From: Turbatrix aceti | Lineage: Eukaryota > Nematoda > Chromadorea > Rhabditida > Panagrolaimidae | Direction: 5' to 3' | NCBI GenBank assembly: GCA_963969345.1 | Contig: OZ017767.1 | Coordinates: 10,980,471-11,044,470 of the forward strand | DNA: 64,000 nt | Part shown: one piece after another, positions 11,101-23,510 of the stretch | Layout: every line of letters begins with the position of its first letter | How positions within the stretch are numbered: position 1 is the stretch's first letter | Translations under genes and position numbers: made by a program | Notes under the pieces: generated by a model | Seen by the model: the letters and a program-made list of their open reading frames with translations, nothing else | The model's database searches: none | Told to the model about the DNA's origin: nothing

Positions 11101-13927
11101 GTCAGACAAGTTCCCAAATCATATTACGGATCGCAATTTGTTTTATTTTTGGCGCCTACGTTGACTTTATCATGCATTTTGATCACCGTTAATATCCGTA
11201 AATTGTCCCGGAATGTATTTATTAATTTGTTGTGTACAAGGCCTAAAAATACCGTAACTGCTGTCAAAATATTTATTGCTAAAAAATTGTTCATTGATGT
11301 TCTTTGTCAACCAACCCAATTACCTGTTCCAGGTGAGAAGAAAGGCGGAAGATACTCATTGCTTTTCACTGAACAATCGTTCGTTCTGGACACAACATTC
11401 CAATCGTTGTTTCCATTCGTTTTAGAAACAATTTACATTTTTTAACACCTAATTAGTCAACATTGTCTGACTTGACACTTGTCATTTGTTCTACAAAGAA
11501 AGCGAGTATCCTTCCAGGTAGGCTAACAAGCTAATTGCTGTCCGATCGGCTGCCAAGGCTTTGGCAAAGGTGTTTGTTGTCCCTCCGCATCCCACAAAGT
11601 GCTTATCTCTTTCCTGGCATCTCCATCGCATCGAGGGGGGAGGGAAGTGTCAGTCATCGGCAACCCAAACATTTGTCACAACACGACAAATGAATAAGAG
11701 GATATCAGACTGGTTGGCGAACGGAGTGATGATCTTACCTGTTCTGCGGTTTTTTTGACTCGTGTCAACTGTCATGTCCCCTTCCGTTAACTTCCCTCTC
11801 GTCCACTTTGTCTTTCTTGTCCGATCACTGTGACCAGGAAAATTACATACATATGTATCCACACTCAAAGTTGCCAGAACAGGGCAGGCAGGCAATTTTA
11901 TGATGTCAGGGAAATTGATGTGCAATGTCCTTATTGCCTGCCTTTCACCCGGCGGCACTTGTACGCACGTAATCCGGCTAATTTGATCCGTGTTAAAAAA
12001 AATTGTCTATTTGTCATTATTAGCCGTTGTTAACGGTCGGTTTTTTGTCAATGTCCTTGCAAAATGCACGTTAGAAAAAAAGAGAGTTAATAATCATCTC
12101 TCAAAAAAATTTTTTTTGCTATGGTAGTTTTTTTTATTGGAAAATTAACTTGAATTACGATATGTATATTTTTCATTCTTTTTTTGAGAACAAAAATTAC
12201 GTCGTCGTGGTTTTTTTTGTTTATTTTTTAGTGCATTTTTTTTGCAGCCTTTGACTCGCTTTGCACTTTTTTGTTCCTAAAATTTTATTTTTTTCGAAAA
12301 AAATTGTTTATCATTTTTTTACCAATTTTGTGCCAATACGATAAATAACTTTTTTTCAAAATGAATCTGTAACAAAAATTTAGTTTTGTGCCTGTCTGTG
12401 ATCCACTTGAACCGGATGAAAAAATGTAAATCATGTGTTATTTTTCGTGCTTGAGAAAAATGAATGTTTGCGCCAGGCGCGAAGTATCATCCCCTAATCG
12501 AGGCATTGCGATGGGCAATGAAGCACCTGCCGGGCAGAAGTTATTCATCTGGTCGGCTTAATATCCGGCATCGGCCTCCTCCCCTCTCTTGCCCTCCGAT
12601 ACATCTCCATTGCGCAATGATGACTGATCCACTTGTTGGTTGCGTTTTTAGTACTTCTCCGACTCCATTGTTTATTGGAACGAACTTTTGCCCGGCAGGA
12701 GGGAGGCACAGTTCTTTTTTGTCTGTCTAATTTTTTGTAACCCAATCTCCCGGCTTGCTGGGGATTATTGCGCGTTGCCAACCAACACCCCAAAACTTGA
12801 AGGACAGCCAGGCATCGCTCGCTCTTTGCCCCCTTAACCCTATCGTTTACGTTTGGTTTGACTTGCCGAAGTCGAAGCTCTTCGCAGATGGATCGTCGCC
12901 TCTTCTCCCCCCCCCACTGTTCCCCGTCCCCGATTTCGGCCACAAATCATCCCCAGAATAGTTTAGGCAAGCTCGGGCAAGGCGGAGTCTAACTTTTTGT
13001 CTATTCTACGAAACGAATTTTACGGTACTCACTGTCTGTCTCGGCCGATGGAGGCTTTTGTTCGTTTGCCTGGGCTGGCGGGCGTCGATGGCAAATCGAC
13101 TGCCTCCAGCACAGGCAGGGCGGCCAGTCGACCAGTTAGTTGCTGCTCGGGGCGGGAGTGATCCCCCGTTTTCTTGGGATCTGTTTTTTATTCACGATTT
13201 TTGGTCTTTTTTATGCTTGTTGTGTTCTTTTTGTCGTGAAACATGCCTAACGGAAAACAAAAGACGTCTGTTGGAATTTGCGGTAATGGAAAACACATTT
13301 TGGGGGGTTTTTTACAGACTCGCTTCTTGCTAGCTTGAATGAATGTTCGTTTAGACAAAAGGGAGGGTGGGTGGTTGTTGATCTGTGCGGTGATAAAATG
13401 TGGAGTAAAAAAATACGCTCGACGATGCTTTTTTGAGAAACAATTGTAAAAAATAATTTTTTTTCTTTCAAAAATGGATTTTCTGAAAATTTTGATTAAT
13501 GAATTTTTTTTAGCTTTAAAAAATATTTTTTGATTCAAAAATTTGGTAAAAAAAACGTGTTTGGGCATCCTACAACCCAATTTGCAAATTTGAAGATTCA
13601 ATAATTTTTTGCTGTTTGACAAAAAAAATTTCAAAAAAAAATTGTGTTTTGATTTCCGACTAAAAGTTCCGTTCCAACAAAAAATTGATATGCACCAATT
13701 TACGATACATCAGCTTATCGAGTCAACAGTTAGTAAAAAGAACGCCTTATTTGCCTTCCAAAAATCTAGGTCACTCTTCCAATCCTCGCCGTGCTCAGCG
13801 TGCCAAACCCGTGCGTTAACCCTTTTTATCAGTTCGTTCACCGTTTTCCCCGCTTCAGAGGTCAACAACAGCCCAATCGTCGACCACCAACCACCGACCA
13901 GTCCTTTTCCATCGTTTTTTTTCCATC
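5165..13927. other. 8.8-kb interval without recognisable genes
   Basis: Lies between the divergent starts of the PDZ gene and papilin. It is A/T-rich with many A and T runs plus short GC-richer islands (around 7180-7330, 9880-10030, 12460-12960). The open frames here are short, overlap on both strands and lack family motifs, so I do not call them. A MITE copy sits at 8680-8965. It probably includes upstream regulatory DNA for both genes, but no specific site can be assigned. Confidence 0.6.
8680..8965. mobile_element. MITE, copy 1 (degraded right end)
   Basis: Starts CAGGGTGGCGAAAT and shares its layout with the copy at 40522-40859: an opening rich in CCCGGGAG/CTCCC blocks, then a nearly identical internal stretch (AACAGTTCTGTTTTGT, CAGACACATTGCTAACGCAT, TTTGCAGCGATTTATAAAA), then a CTCCCGGGAGATTTGGGA block. 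The right end reads CTTCGCATAACTG rather than CTTCGCCACGCCTG, so the terminal repeat is decayed. Confidence 0.7.
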
Positions 13928-16900
13928 ATGCGGACCAGCGTCACAGCGTTGCTGCTGCTCTCCACGGCAACGCTCCTACCCTGGAGTCATGGATGGAGCC
14001 TCTTCGGCGCCCCTGCCTCCGGCAACGGCCTCAGCCTACACCCTGACTCCCCCGCCGAAGCCGACCCGATCTCCGTCAGAGCCAAGCGCCAGGCCTACCA
14101 GGTGTACGTCGGCGGCGACGCCTCTGTCTCGATCAACAAGGGCGGCGAGGCTGAATCCGGTCCGTGGGGTCCGTGGACGACGGAACGCGAGTGCTCGAGA
14201 ACTTGTGGTGGCGGCGTGCTCATCGAGAAGCGCACGTGCTCAGGTGAGTGCACGGGACCTTCTGTGAGGTACGTGTCGTGCAACATCGAGGCTTGTGAGT
14301 CCACGACTGACTTCCGCGCTGAACAGTGTGCCAAGAACAATGATTCTCCGCTTCATGGAGTTTATTACAAGGTTTGTTTAAACTTAAAAATCACATTTAA
14401 ATTTTTTAATTAATTAATTTATGAATTAATATTAGGTAATTAGTCAATTAATTAATTAATTAATTAATTAATTATCAATTTTTGATTTTGTCCACAAAAG
14501 CCATTTAAAAAATTTCAGTGGCTGCCCCACGTCGGCAAGAACAAGTGCGAACTCACCTGCAAGCCAGAATCCGGAACCTTCTACTACAAATGGGCGGACA
14601 AAGTCGTCGATGGCACCCGATGCGACAGCATTGCCAACGACATCTGCGTGGACGGTGTCTGCCTGCCACTCGGCTGCGACGGCAAACTCGGCTCGTCGCA
14701 GAAGAACGACAAGTGCGGTGTCTGCGGTGGTGACGGATCCACCTGTACCACCGTCGAGGGCATCTTTGACGAACGCAACCTCTCCCCTGGCTACCACAAC
14801 GTCATTGTCCTTCCCGTCGGTGCGACGAACATCCGCATCGAAGAGACCCGCTCGACTGCCAACCACCTGGCTATCAAAAATTCCTCGGATTACTTCTACC
14901 TCAACGGTGATCACCAGATCGTCGTCGGTGATACAAATGTCGACATTGCCGGCACGAGATTCAAGTACGAAGCCCAGAAAACGGGTGCAAGTGAGCGTCT
15001 GACGGCTGCCGGTCCCCTGACCGAGGAAATCACCGTAGCCATCCTCTACGACCGCACAGGTGGATCCAACTCGGCCATCGAATACGAATTCAGCGTCCCC
15101 ATCGAACAGGACGTCCCCTACCTCTACAAGCCCGGAGAGTGGTCGCAGTGCAGCGTGACCTGCGGCAAGGGCGTCCAGACCCGCACGCCCTACTGCATCG
15201 ACACCCTCACCCAGCAGCGCGTCGAAGACAACCTCTGCGACGAAGCCAATTCCACCAAGCCCGACGTCGAGAAAGACTGCGTGACCGTCGACTGCGAAGC
15301 CGAATGGTTCGAAGGCGACTGGGAGCAGTGCTCGGAATCCTGCGGCGACCTGGGTCTACAGTACCGAGTCGTCTACTGCCACAAAGTCTTCTCCGACGGT
15401 CGACGCATGACGGTCGATGATGCCAACTGCACGGCTGACCGCCCGGAAGTCAAGCAATCCTGCAACCGATTCCACTGCCCCGAATGGCACGCGGGACCCT
15501 GGTCCGCGTGTTCTGAAAAATGCGGAGATGCCAAGCAGTACAGATCTGTGACCTGTCGCAGCGAGAAAATCGGCGAGGAGGGCAAACTCCTGCCTGCCGA
15601 TCAGTGCAACGCGACTCTTCGCTTCGAACCGGACCGCGACTGTAACCTCGGGCCCTGCGAAGGCCTTAAATTTATCACGACCGACTGGAAGCTCTGCGAG
15701 AAGTGCAATGACACCGAAGAAACCCGAAATGTCACCTGCGTTGACAAGACAAACCGGGTTTACCCCATCGAAAAGTGCCTCAACGAAAACGCCACCGAAG
15801 TCCCCATCGATGTTCGATCCTGCGCGACCGTCCAGCCCTGTGTCTACGAATGGCACGCCTCAGAGTGGTCCAAGTGCTCGACCGAATGCGGACACGGACA
15901 CAAGACCCGTCGCGTGAACTGTGCCATCGCAGAGCTCGGACAAATCACCGTCGTCGACGAATCTCTCTGCCAGGGAGAAAAACCCGAACTCAAGACGAAC
16001 TGCACGAACGAAGAAAAGTGCACCGGCACCTGGTTCGCCAGCCCCTGGTCCAACTGCACGGCAGAATGCGCGGGTGGCGAGCAGTCCAGACTCGTCGTCT
16101 GCCTCAACTACGACCACGAACCCGTCCCAGAGTGGTGCGACGAGGCTACCAAGCCTGCCGTCGACCAAGAGTGCAATGTCGACCCCTGCCCTACCTGCTT
16201 CGATGGCGAGTTTGGCTGCTGCCCCGACAATATCACCTACGCACTCGGTGAATGGTCCGAAGGCTGCTCCAACTGCTCGCTGGCCGAATTCGGATGCTGC
16301 GCGGATAACATCACCGAAGCCACGGGCCCCAACGCTCTTGGATGCCTGGAGTACGTCGAACCCGAAGAAATTGAGACTACCACCCTGCCCGAGGAAGTTG
16401 AACTGATCAAGAGCGCCAAATCTTCGGATGCCAATGAAACCGATGAGGCTGAAGTTGAAGGATCAGGCGAAGATGTCAAACTCATCGGAGCTGCTCTTCA
16501 AGCCGGTGTCGACGAAGAAGATGAAGCCTGCAACATTACGGTCACCAGCGAAGATGGCAAGACAGCCCAGGTGGCATGTGCTCTCAACACGACTCTTGAA
16601 GAGAACGATGAGTTCCTGTCCAACGCGACTGAGCCTGAGAACGTGACTATTCACTGCTCGAAGACCGAATTCGGCTGTTGCCCTGATTGGTACACCGCCG
16701 CCGAAGGCCCAGATGCCGCAGGCTGCCCTGAAATCGAGCTTGGCGCTTGCAACGACACTCTCTACGGCTGCTGCCTCGATAACGTCACCCTGGCTCGTGG
16801 CCCCAACCTCGAAGGCTGTGGCGACCCTGCCTGTGCTGCGTCGCGATTCGGGTGCTGCAAGGACCGCAAGACCATCGGTTTTGGACCCCACTACCTCGGC

Positions 16901-19900
16901 TGCGAACGCTCAAGCTTCCCATGTGAAATCTCAGAATTCGGATGCTGCCCTGACGGCGAGACTGCCGCTCTGGGCAAGAATGGCACCGGCTGCGGTGCCA
17001 ACTGCCTCGTCACCAAGTACGGCTGCTGTCCCGACGGAGTTACCGTTGCCAAGGGACTTCAGAACGAAGGCTGCGGATGTCAGTTTGGCCAGTTTGGCTG
17101 CTGCCCCGACGGCAAGACCCCTGCGAAGGGTGCGTCGAACTACGGATGTCCAAACACCTGTGCGCAGTCTCAGTTTGGCTGCTGTCCCGATGGAAAGACG
17201 CCCGCTCGCGGAACCAATAAGGAAGGCTGTCCGTGCCAGTACACCCGCTACGGCTGCTGCCCCGACGGCGAGACCACCGCTCTCGGCCCCAACAGCGACG
17301 GCTGCGATGACTGCCGCTACGCCAAGTACGGCTGCTGCCCTGACGGTGAATCCAAGGCTCTCGGCCCTGATTATTCTGGATGCCCGTCGACTACGGTCGC
17401 TCCCTTCTTGCTCGGTGGTACTGTAGCTCCGGCCAAGATCCTCGCCTGCTCGCTGCCCCAGGACATTGGCAAGGTCTGCAACTCTGGATACAAGCTTCAG
17501 TGGTTCTACGACACCACCCAGGGCCGGTGCAACCAGTTCTGGTACGGAGGATGCGGCGGAAATGACAATAGATACGCGACCAAGGAAATGTGCGAGACGA
17601 TCTGCATCGAGCCGCCATCGACCGGACGCTGCTACCTGCCCAAGATTGAAGGACCTCCATCTTGCACTGACCTCGTGGCCAGGTACTACTACAACCACGA
17701 GACAAAGCAGTGCATCGCTTTTTGGTGGAGAAAGTGCGTCCAGAACGCGAACAACTTTGAAACCTTCGGCGAATGCACGGCTGCCTGCCAGAATGCCGAT
17801 CCGATAACCACGACAATCGCTCCGGTCGAGATTGCCTACCACGTGCCTACTCCGGGTGCTGCTGCACCTGCCGCACCTGCTCAGCCTGTTGTTCATTCCC
17901 CACAGGTTTCCCAGGCTCAGCCTCAGGTGCAGGTCCAGGACGCTGGTGCAGGTGCCCCTCAGGTTGCCGGACCTGTCGATCCCTACGCTCACCTCAGAAA
18001 TCCTCAGTCTGCAGATCCTTATGCGCATCTGCGTAATCAGCAGCAACAGCCCCAACAACAGCAGCCTCAGACAGCTCCTGTCCAGACGCAGCCGACGACT
18101 CTTGTCACTCGACCCCAGACTAGCGGTTGGTTTCATTTTTTGACTTTTTCTGGGACAAATAGTATCATCAAAGGTTAACTTCTCATGTCTGTTTTCTTTC
18201 TGGGGATTATCATAGCCTAACTTGATAGCTTGTCTTCCATCCAGATTACGTCTGTCGACAGAACGTGAATGCCGGAAACTGTACCGACTTTGAAGACGCC
18301 TGGTACTTTGATAGCTACTCGGCCAAGTGCCATCGCTTTATCTACTCCGGGTGTGGGGGAAATGCTAACAAATTTGGCAGCCGGGATGAGTGCGAGGCAC
18401 TCTGCGGACGCCTTCAGCCCGTCTATGCCCAGGTACCGCCGATCACTGCTGCACCGCCTGTGCCGCAGAATTTGACTGAACAACAACGACAGCAGTACGA
18501 ACAACGGCTTGAACGGCAGAGGCAGCAGCATGAGCTCCAGCGTCAGCAGTATCAGAAGCAACAGGAGGAGTTGCAGCGAAGGCAGCAGGCTGCAGTTGAG
18601 CAGGATTTGGCTCAGCAACAGCAACGGCAGCGGGAGCAGGAGCAGGAAGACCAAAGTCGACGCCGACCACAGCAGAATTTGACGGAAGCTCAGCGGCAAT
18701 GGTACCTGGAAAATCAACAGAGACAGCAGGCGCAACAGGCGCAGCAACAACAACGTCAGCCGGTGCAGGAGGATCAGCGTCGGCAGAATCTGACTGATGC
18801 TCAACGTCAGTGGTATCTGGAACAGGAACAGCGACAACGGGCTCAGCAGCCACGTAAGTGGAAAATTCGGCGTCCGTTGATGGAATTTGTGTTGTTTTTT
18901 CGTTCGAATTATTTTTTTTATTTGGTTGCACACTTCTTATTCTGTTTTGTCCTCGATCATGTGTTCTTTTTTCTTCTATTTTTCTCTGTTTTTTATGTCA
19001 AAATTTTTTAGGTATCGTTCTTTAATTTCTTTATATTATTTAAATTTTCCTTGTCGTCTTTTTTGTACAAAAAAAGACGACATCTTTCATTGGGTTCACA
19101 CACATTGCTTCATTTTTCTTATCAGTGACGTCTTTTCTTTCCCAAAATCCCGCCCAAAACAATACTACTCATTTTAGACCCCCGCGCAGTCTGCAGCCTG
19201 AAGAAGGACGTCGGTCGCTGCACGGGCCACTTCCCAGCGTTCTACTACGAAGTCGAATCCGCATCTTGCAAGCAGTTTGAGTACTCCGGCTGCGGAGGCA
19301 ACCGTAACCTCTTCCACACCAAGGAACAGTGCGAGGATGTCTGCGTTGCGAGACCGCAAACCGCGTCTCCCGTCCACCATCTGCCAATTCGCATCGGTCT
19401 TGCCGGAGCCGGCCGTGTTGGTCCCGCACTCGCTGGCACGTCGGCGTGTGACCTGCCCAAGGATCCCGGACCATGCCAGAACTACACCTCTCAGTGGTAC
19501 TACAACAAGGCCGACGGCACGTGCAACCGCTTCCACTACGGTGGATGCGAGGGCAACGAGAATCGCTTTGGCAGCAGTCAGCATTGTATCGTAACTTGTG
19601 GCGAGCATATTGGTAAGCTGTTTATGATCTATGAAGGTAAAGTTTATTTTTTTTTAGACGCCTGTGAGCTTCCCCCCGTCGAAGGCCCCTGCAACGGCAA
19701 TCAACTTCGATACTACTACAACAGGGAAGCTGGAGAGTGTCAAACCTTCACCTACAAGGGCTGTCTCGGAAACAACAATCGCTTCGTCACTATCGAAGAA
19801 TGCCAAAAGCGATGCAAGCGTCAGTAAATTTAATTTTTTAAAACACGTTCTTCAAGTTATTTTACTCACACTCACTCTCACACACACACACACACACACA

Positions 19901-22473
19901 CACGCCGCCCCGAGACGACCACTGCCTACTCACTTGCCCCCACCGCCCTGCCCCCTCTTACCCCGGCCTTGTTATCTCCCCTGACCCTTGTTAGCTCGCC
20001 CCGCCCAGCAATCTCAACATCCAACATCCCGCTTGCCATAGCTAAAAATTCAAATCTGCCTGCACACTGCGCTTGAATAACTTTTTTTGTCTGCATTTTT
20101 TTACGATATATACCGTATACCACCGCCTGGCCACCTAAAAGTTAAGTCGAGTTTTTAAATTTTTTTTAAAAGCTTATACAGCGAATTTCTCCTTCTGGCA
20201 ATGAGAAAGACTGTCTGTGTCTCTCCTCCCTCCCATCTCACATCTAAGAAATTGAATTGTTTTTTCTTCTCGTTTTTGTTCACCTCACGAGAACTTAGCC
20301 GTTTTTCTCGTTCGTAATTGGTGATGCTTCTACTTTTTTTTAGCCGTAACACGTCGTCGCGCAGTATTTTTTTTTGGTATTTTAAAATAAATTTTTCTTG
20401 TTACTCGAGACTGAAAAATGGAATGCAACTTTTTTTGTTGTCATCGTCGTTGTCTTTTTTTGTTCGTTTAGTGATTGTTGTGTTCTGTAACCCACCCAGT
20501 CATGCAGTTATTTTTTTGTCCTAACTTTTGTAACTTTTTCCTAACTGCTTTTTTTCTAATTCTAACATTTCAAATCTCTGTTGCACTATTTTTCCTTGTC
20601 CATCGTTTGGTTTTGTTTCAGCATTCGGCGGAGTCGCAGCCTTCTCCGCGCCTCTCACCTTGGCTGAACCCCTGCATGCTGCCGAAGAAGAAGAAGACAC
20701 CGGCATCATCAAAAATCGATGTGAGCATCCCGTCGAAGTTGGATACTGCAGGTGTGTTTGTTGTTTGCTGTTTCTTATTTGGTGCTGTTTTTGTTCACCT
20801 GTTGAGTGTGTGTGTCATAATTTAGAGCCACAATTATTGCTTACTTTTTCAACACCACTTCAAAGCGCTGTGAAGCCTTTGATTACGGTGGTTGTGGTGG
20901 TAGTGATAATCGTTTTGACTCCTACAACGAATGTGATGCGTACTGTGGTCGTCGAGCTCGTAAACAGGTAACCTCACTTTTTTTTAAATTTCTTTTTTTC
21001 TTCACTTGTGTTGTTTTTTCATCAGATGTTGCAAGCACTGAATCTTCCGGTCCATCAGCGGGTGTACGAAGAGCTCGTAGATACCAATGCCGCCTACGTG
21101 GACCAGGAAGGCATATTCGAAGAGGCCGAGTACGAGGCCATTGACACCGCTGAGGAGGATGACCGACAGCATCTGGCTTCTGGAATCCCGTTTGACGCTG
21201 GAGAAGAGGACGTCGGATTCTATCCTCAAGTCCCGTCTGCTCTGCCAGAGCTATGTTTCCTCGGTGAGGATCGAGGCTCGTGCTACGGTGAAGAACTCGC
21301 CTGGAGGTACGATTCAGACGCGAAGGACTGCGTTTCCTTCCTGTACACCGGGTGCAAGCACAATGCAAACTACTTTACTTCCTTCGAATCATGCCAGCGA
21401 GCCTGTGGCCGCTACCGGAAGGAAGACGTCTGCAGACAACCTAAAGAATCTGGAAACTGTTCTCAGAGGATCTCCAGGTGGTTCTACGACGAATCATCCG
21501 GGGACTGTCGACTTTTCCTCTGGTCCGGATGCGGCGGCAACGGAAACAGGTTTTCAGCCAAATCTGAGTGCCAGCACCTGTGCCACGTAGAAATCAAAGT
21601 CCCGGCAAGTGGAGCCGATGTCTGCAAACTCGAACGAGACGTCGGACCTTGTCTGGATGCGGTCACTCAGTGGTACTACGACCACAAAGACTCTGAATGC
21701 CGAAAGTTCACCTACGGAGGATGCCGAGGCAACGGGAATCGCTTTAACTCCCGCTCCGAGTGCGAAGCTCAGTGCCGACCCAGAAAGGAGGACATGAAGC
21801 TGCACCACGAATTTACCTGTTCCCTGTCTCCGGAAACCGGCCCCTGTCAGGGTAGTGAAATTGCTTGGTTCTTTGACCCTTCTGACGAGCAGTGCCGGAC
21901 GTTCACGTATTCCGGCTGTCAGGGCAATGACAATCGCTTCCAGTCCGAGGCGCAGTGCTTTGCTGCATGCCGTCCCCATCGCCGAACAATCGATAACACC
22001 ACGGTTCCCATGCGACCACCGAAATTGGTATTCGCAACACGTGGACCTTTTTTGGAAAATACCAAAGTGGAGATGAAATGCGTCGCCGAGGCCGGGGATA
22101 AGTCGGAATTTGCGTGGTACAAGAACAACATCGGCCTCGACCTTTACAACCTGACCTCATCGGCATTCAGTCTCTCGGGCGATCAATCCATGCTGACTTT
22201 CAACTCCATCAAGCACAAGGATTCCGGATTGTACAGCTGTGCCGCTGGAAAGCTTGGAATTCTCTCCGATGCCGTTCGCGTTGAAGTCAAGGGTATGTGC
22301 CATGAAAAAAATTTTTGCATGAAAAAATAAAATCTGTTTTAGCTCCCCCGCAGGATGAATTCTGCGTCGACAAGGGCACCCAGCAGACGTGCCTTCTCAT
22401 CAATCGCAGCGGGCTGTGTTCCAACTCTCGCTTCGGAGGCTTCTGCTGTGCCACGTGTACCAAAAAGGCATAA
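13928..22473 (+). CDS. mig-6: Papilin (MIG-6-like), long isoform
   Basis: Secreted matrix glycoprotein, 2308 residues. Exons: 13928-14371, 14519-18125, 18245-18853, 19178-19612, 19658-19819, 20622-20751, 20826-20967, 21026-22292, 22343-22473. Order: signal peptide (1-22); first TSP1 repeat (~78); ADAMTS-type Cys-rich and spacer regions (~100-345); six more TSP1 repeats (~350-700, one degenerate); eleven FGCCPDG 'lagrin' repeats (~708-1103) split by an acidic spacer; Kunitz 1-2; a Gln-rich linker; Kunitz 3-6; Kunitz 7-11 (~1790-2160); one Ig domain (~2172-2265); and a C-terminal six-Cys PLAC domain. This matches the papilin architecture, and the lagrin repeats point to nematode MIG-6, which works in distal tip cell migration with collagen IV and MIG-17. 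Kunitz 2 lacks the usual GGCGGN core (WWRKCVQN). The ATG is the only one before the signal peptide. AATAAA lies at 22575-22580. Confidence 0.95.
14407..14474. repeat. (TTAA)n tract in papilin intron 1
   Basis: Near-continuous TTAATTAATTAA repeats in intron 1. Confidence 0.9.
19658..19827 (+). CDS. mig-6: Alternative last exon of papilin (short isoform)
   Basis: If the donor inside AAGCGTCAGTAA (exon end 19819) is not used, translation continues CGT CAG and stops at TAA 19825-19827. This gives a 1754-residue protein ending just after Kunitz 6. An AATAAA at 20386-20391 lies inside the 802-nt intron and could serve this form. C. elegans MIG-6 is known to occur as short and long isoforms that differ by C-terminal Kunitz and Ig domains, so the site is plausible. 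No transcript evidence is available here. Confidence 0.6.
19879..19903. repeat. (CA)n microsatellite
   Basis: Twelve or so CA units in papilin intron 5, within the putative 3' UTR of the short isoform. Confidence 0.9.
20386..20391 (+). promoter_or_regulatory. Candidate polyadenylation signal for short papilin
   Basis: AATAAA inside intron 5, about 560 nt after the short-isoform stop. Confidence 0.4.
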
Positions 22474-22574
22474 ACTTGCCAAAACCAACGTTTCACGACA
22501 ACATCTTCATTTTCAGTTTTGATCTTTTTTATCACCGTAACTTGTCTTTTTTTATGCGTGTACTTATTTTTTGA

Positions 22575-22580
22575 AATAAA
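22575..22580 (+). promoter_or_regulatory. Polyadenylation signal of papilin
   Basis: AATAAA 102 nt after the long-isoform stop. It is the only copy before the convergent neighbour. The 327-bp gap to that neighbour's stop holds nothing else recognised. Confidence 0.6.
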
Positions 22581-22800
22581 CGCCTTGTTTTTTATTTGTC
22601 ATACTGACCGTAAAATGATCGTAAACAAGAAACTAGGGGACAATTATCAAAATGAACGTCGAACCCGAGCACGTTTTGTTCTTCTTTGGTGCGTGTATTC
22701 TTCTGAGATTGTAGCCACAAAAAATCACGCCCCTTCAGCTGGAATAAGGATTACGATGTCGGGGTACCGCTGAAAAAAAGAAACAAAGTTTTTTTGCAAA

Positions 22801-23510
22801 TCAGAAAAAAATATTCACCGAGCGAAGCCAAAATATTCTCCTTGGATGCACACGGAGATCAACGTTATACAAGCTGATAAGGAATTTTCCAAACGTCGGA
22901 AAGCATATTTTGAAATCAATAATTGAATCAATGTCTTCGTTTTGAATTTTATAATTTGAAATATTTATTCTAAAAAAATATTTACAAACTTTAGTGCACA
23001 AATCAAAAAAAAAACTCACTGCAAATTCTGAACGTTTTTGACATGGTGAAGAATATCAATCAAATTCTTCGGAGGTGGGTGTATCGTGATATCGTCCAAA
23101 ATCAACGTTTCACAGCCAAGTTGAAGCATCTTCCCGAATTCATTCATAGTTAAGCTAACGTTATTCAATACAATGACTTCTGGACGGTAGTTAACCATGT
23201 AAGGAAGGCATGCATTGATTCTGCTCTCATTTGTGTTTTTAAAGATGAGCTCATAGGGATTGACAGTTTCGAGACTGGGTTGGAACGATAAACTGTCTTC
23301 TTCGTAGCACTCACGGAACTTAATGACCGTCGACGCTTCCATTCTCACGAACGCATACGGTGTGCCACACAGTATTTTGACAAGGTGCTGGAAGTACGGT
23401 GAAATTTTCTGGAGATGGTACATGACATGCCAGGGCGCAGATTTCGTGACCAGGCGATGGAGAGCGTAATCACCGGCAAGGAAATCGGTAGAAAATTCGA
23501 CGACCGACAT
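22801..23510 (-). CDS. F-box-like protein, copy 1
   Basis: Predicted 219 residues from exons 23510-23020 and 22969-22801. Paralog of the gene at 24389-25236, sharing TKSAPWHVMYHLQKISPYFQ near the N-terminus, YRPEVIVLNNVSLTMNEF in the middle and YKIQNEDIDSII in exon 2, with the intron at the same place and phase. The N-terminal helix pattern resembles a diverged F-box and the repeated short strand-helix units resemble nematode F-box-associated (FTH-like) regions. That is an inference from layout, not a firm match. If right, the protein would be a substrate adaptor of an SCF ubiquitin ligase. The stop is TGA at 22803-22801. The gene is convergent with papilin. Confidence 0.65.

Noticed and set aside
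12464..12961. Open frames on both strands in a GC-richer island
   Set aside because: No domain, no consistent splice signals, both strands equally open.
16931..18136. Long minus-strand open frame (about 400 codons) across the lagrin and Kunitz region
   Set aside because: Mirror of the repetitive GC-rich papilin coding strand; Leu/Arg/Ala-rich with no domain, signal or splice context.
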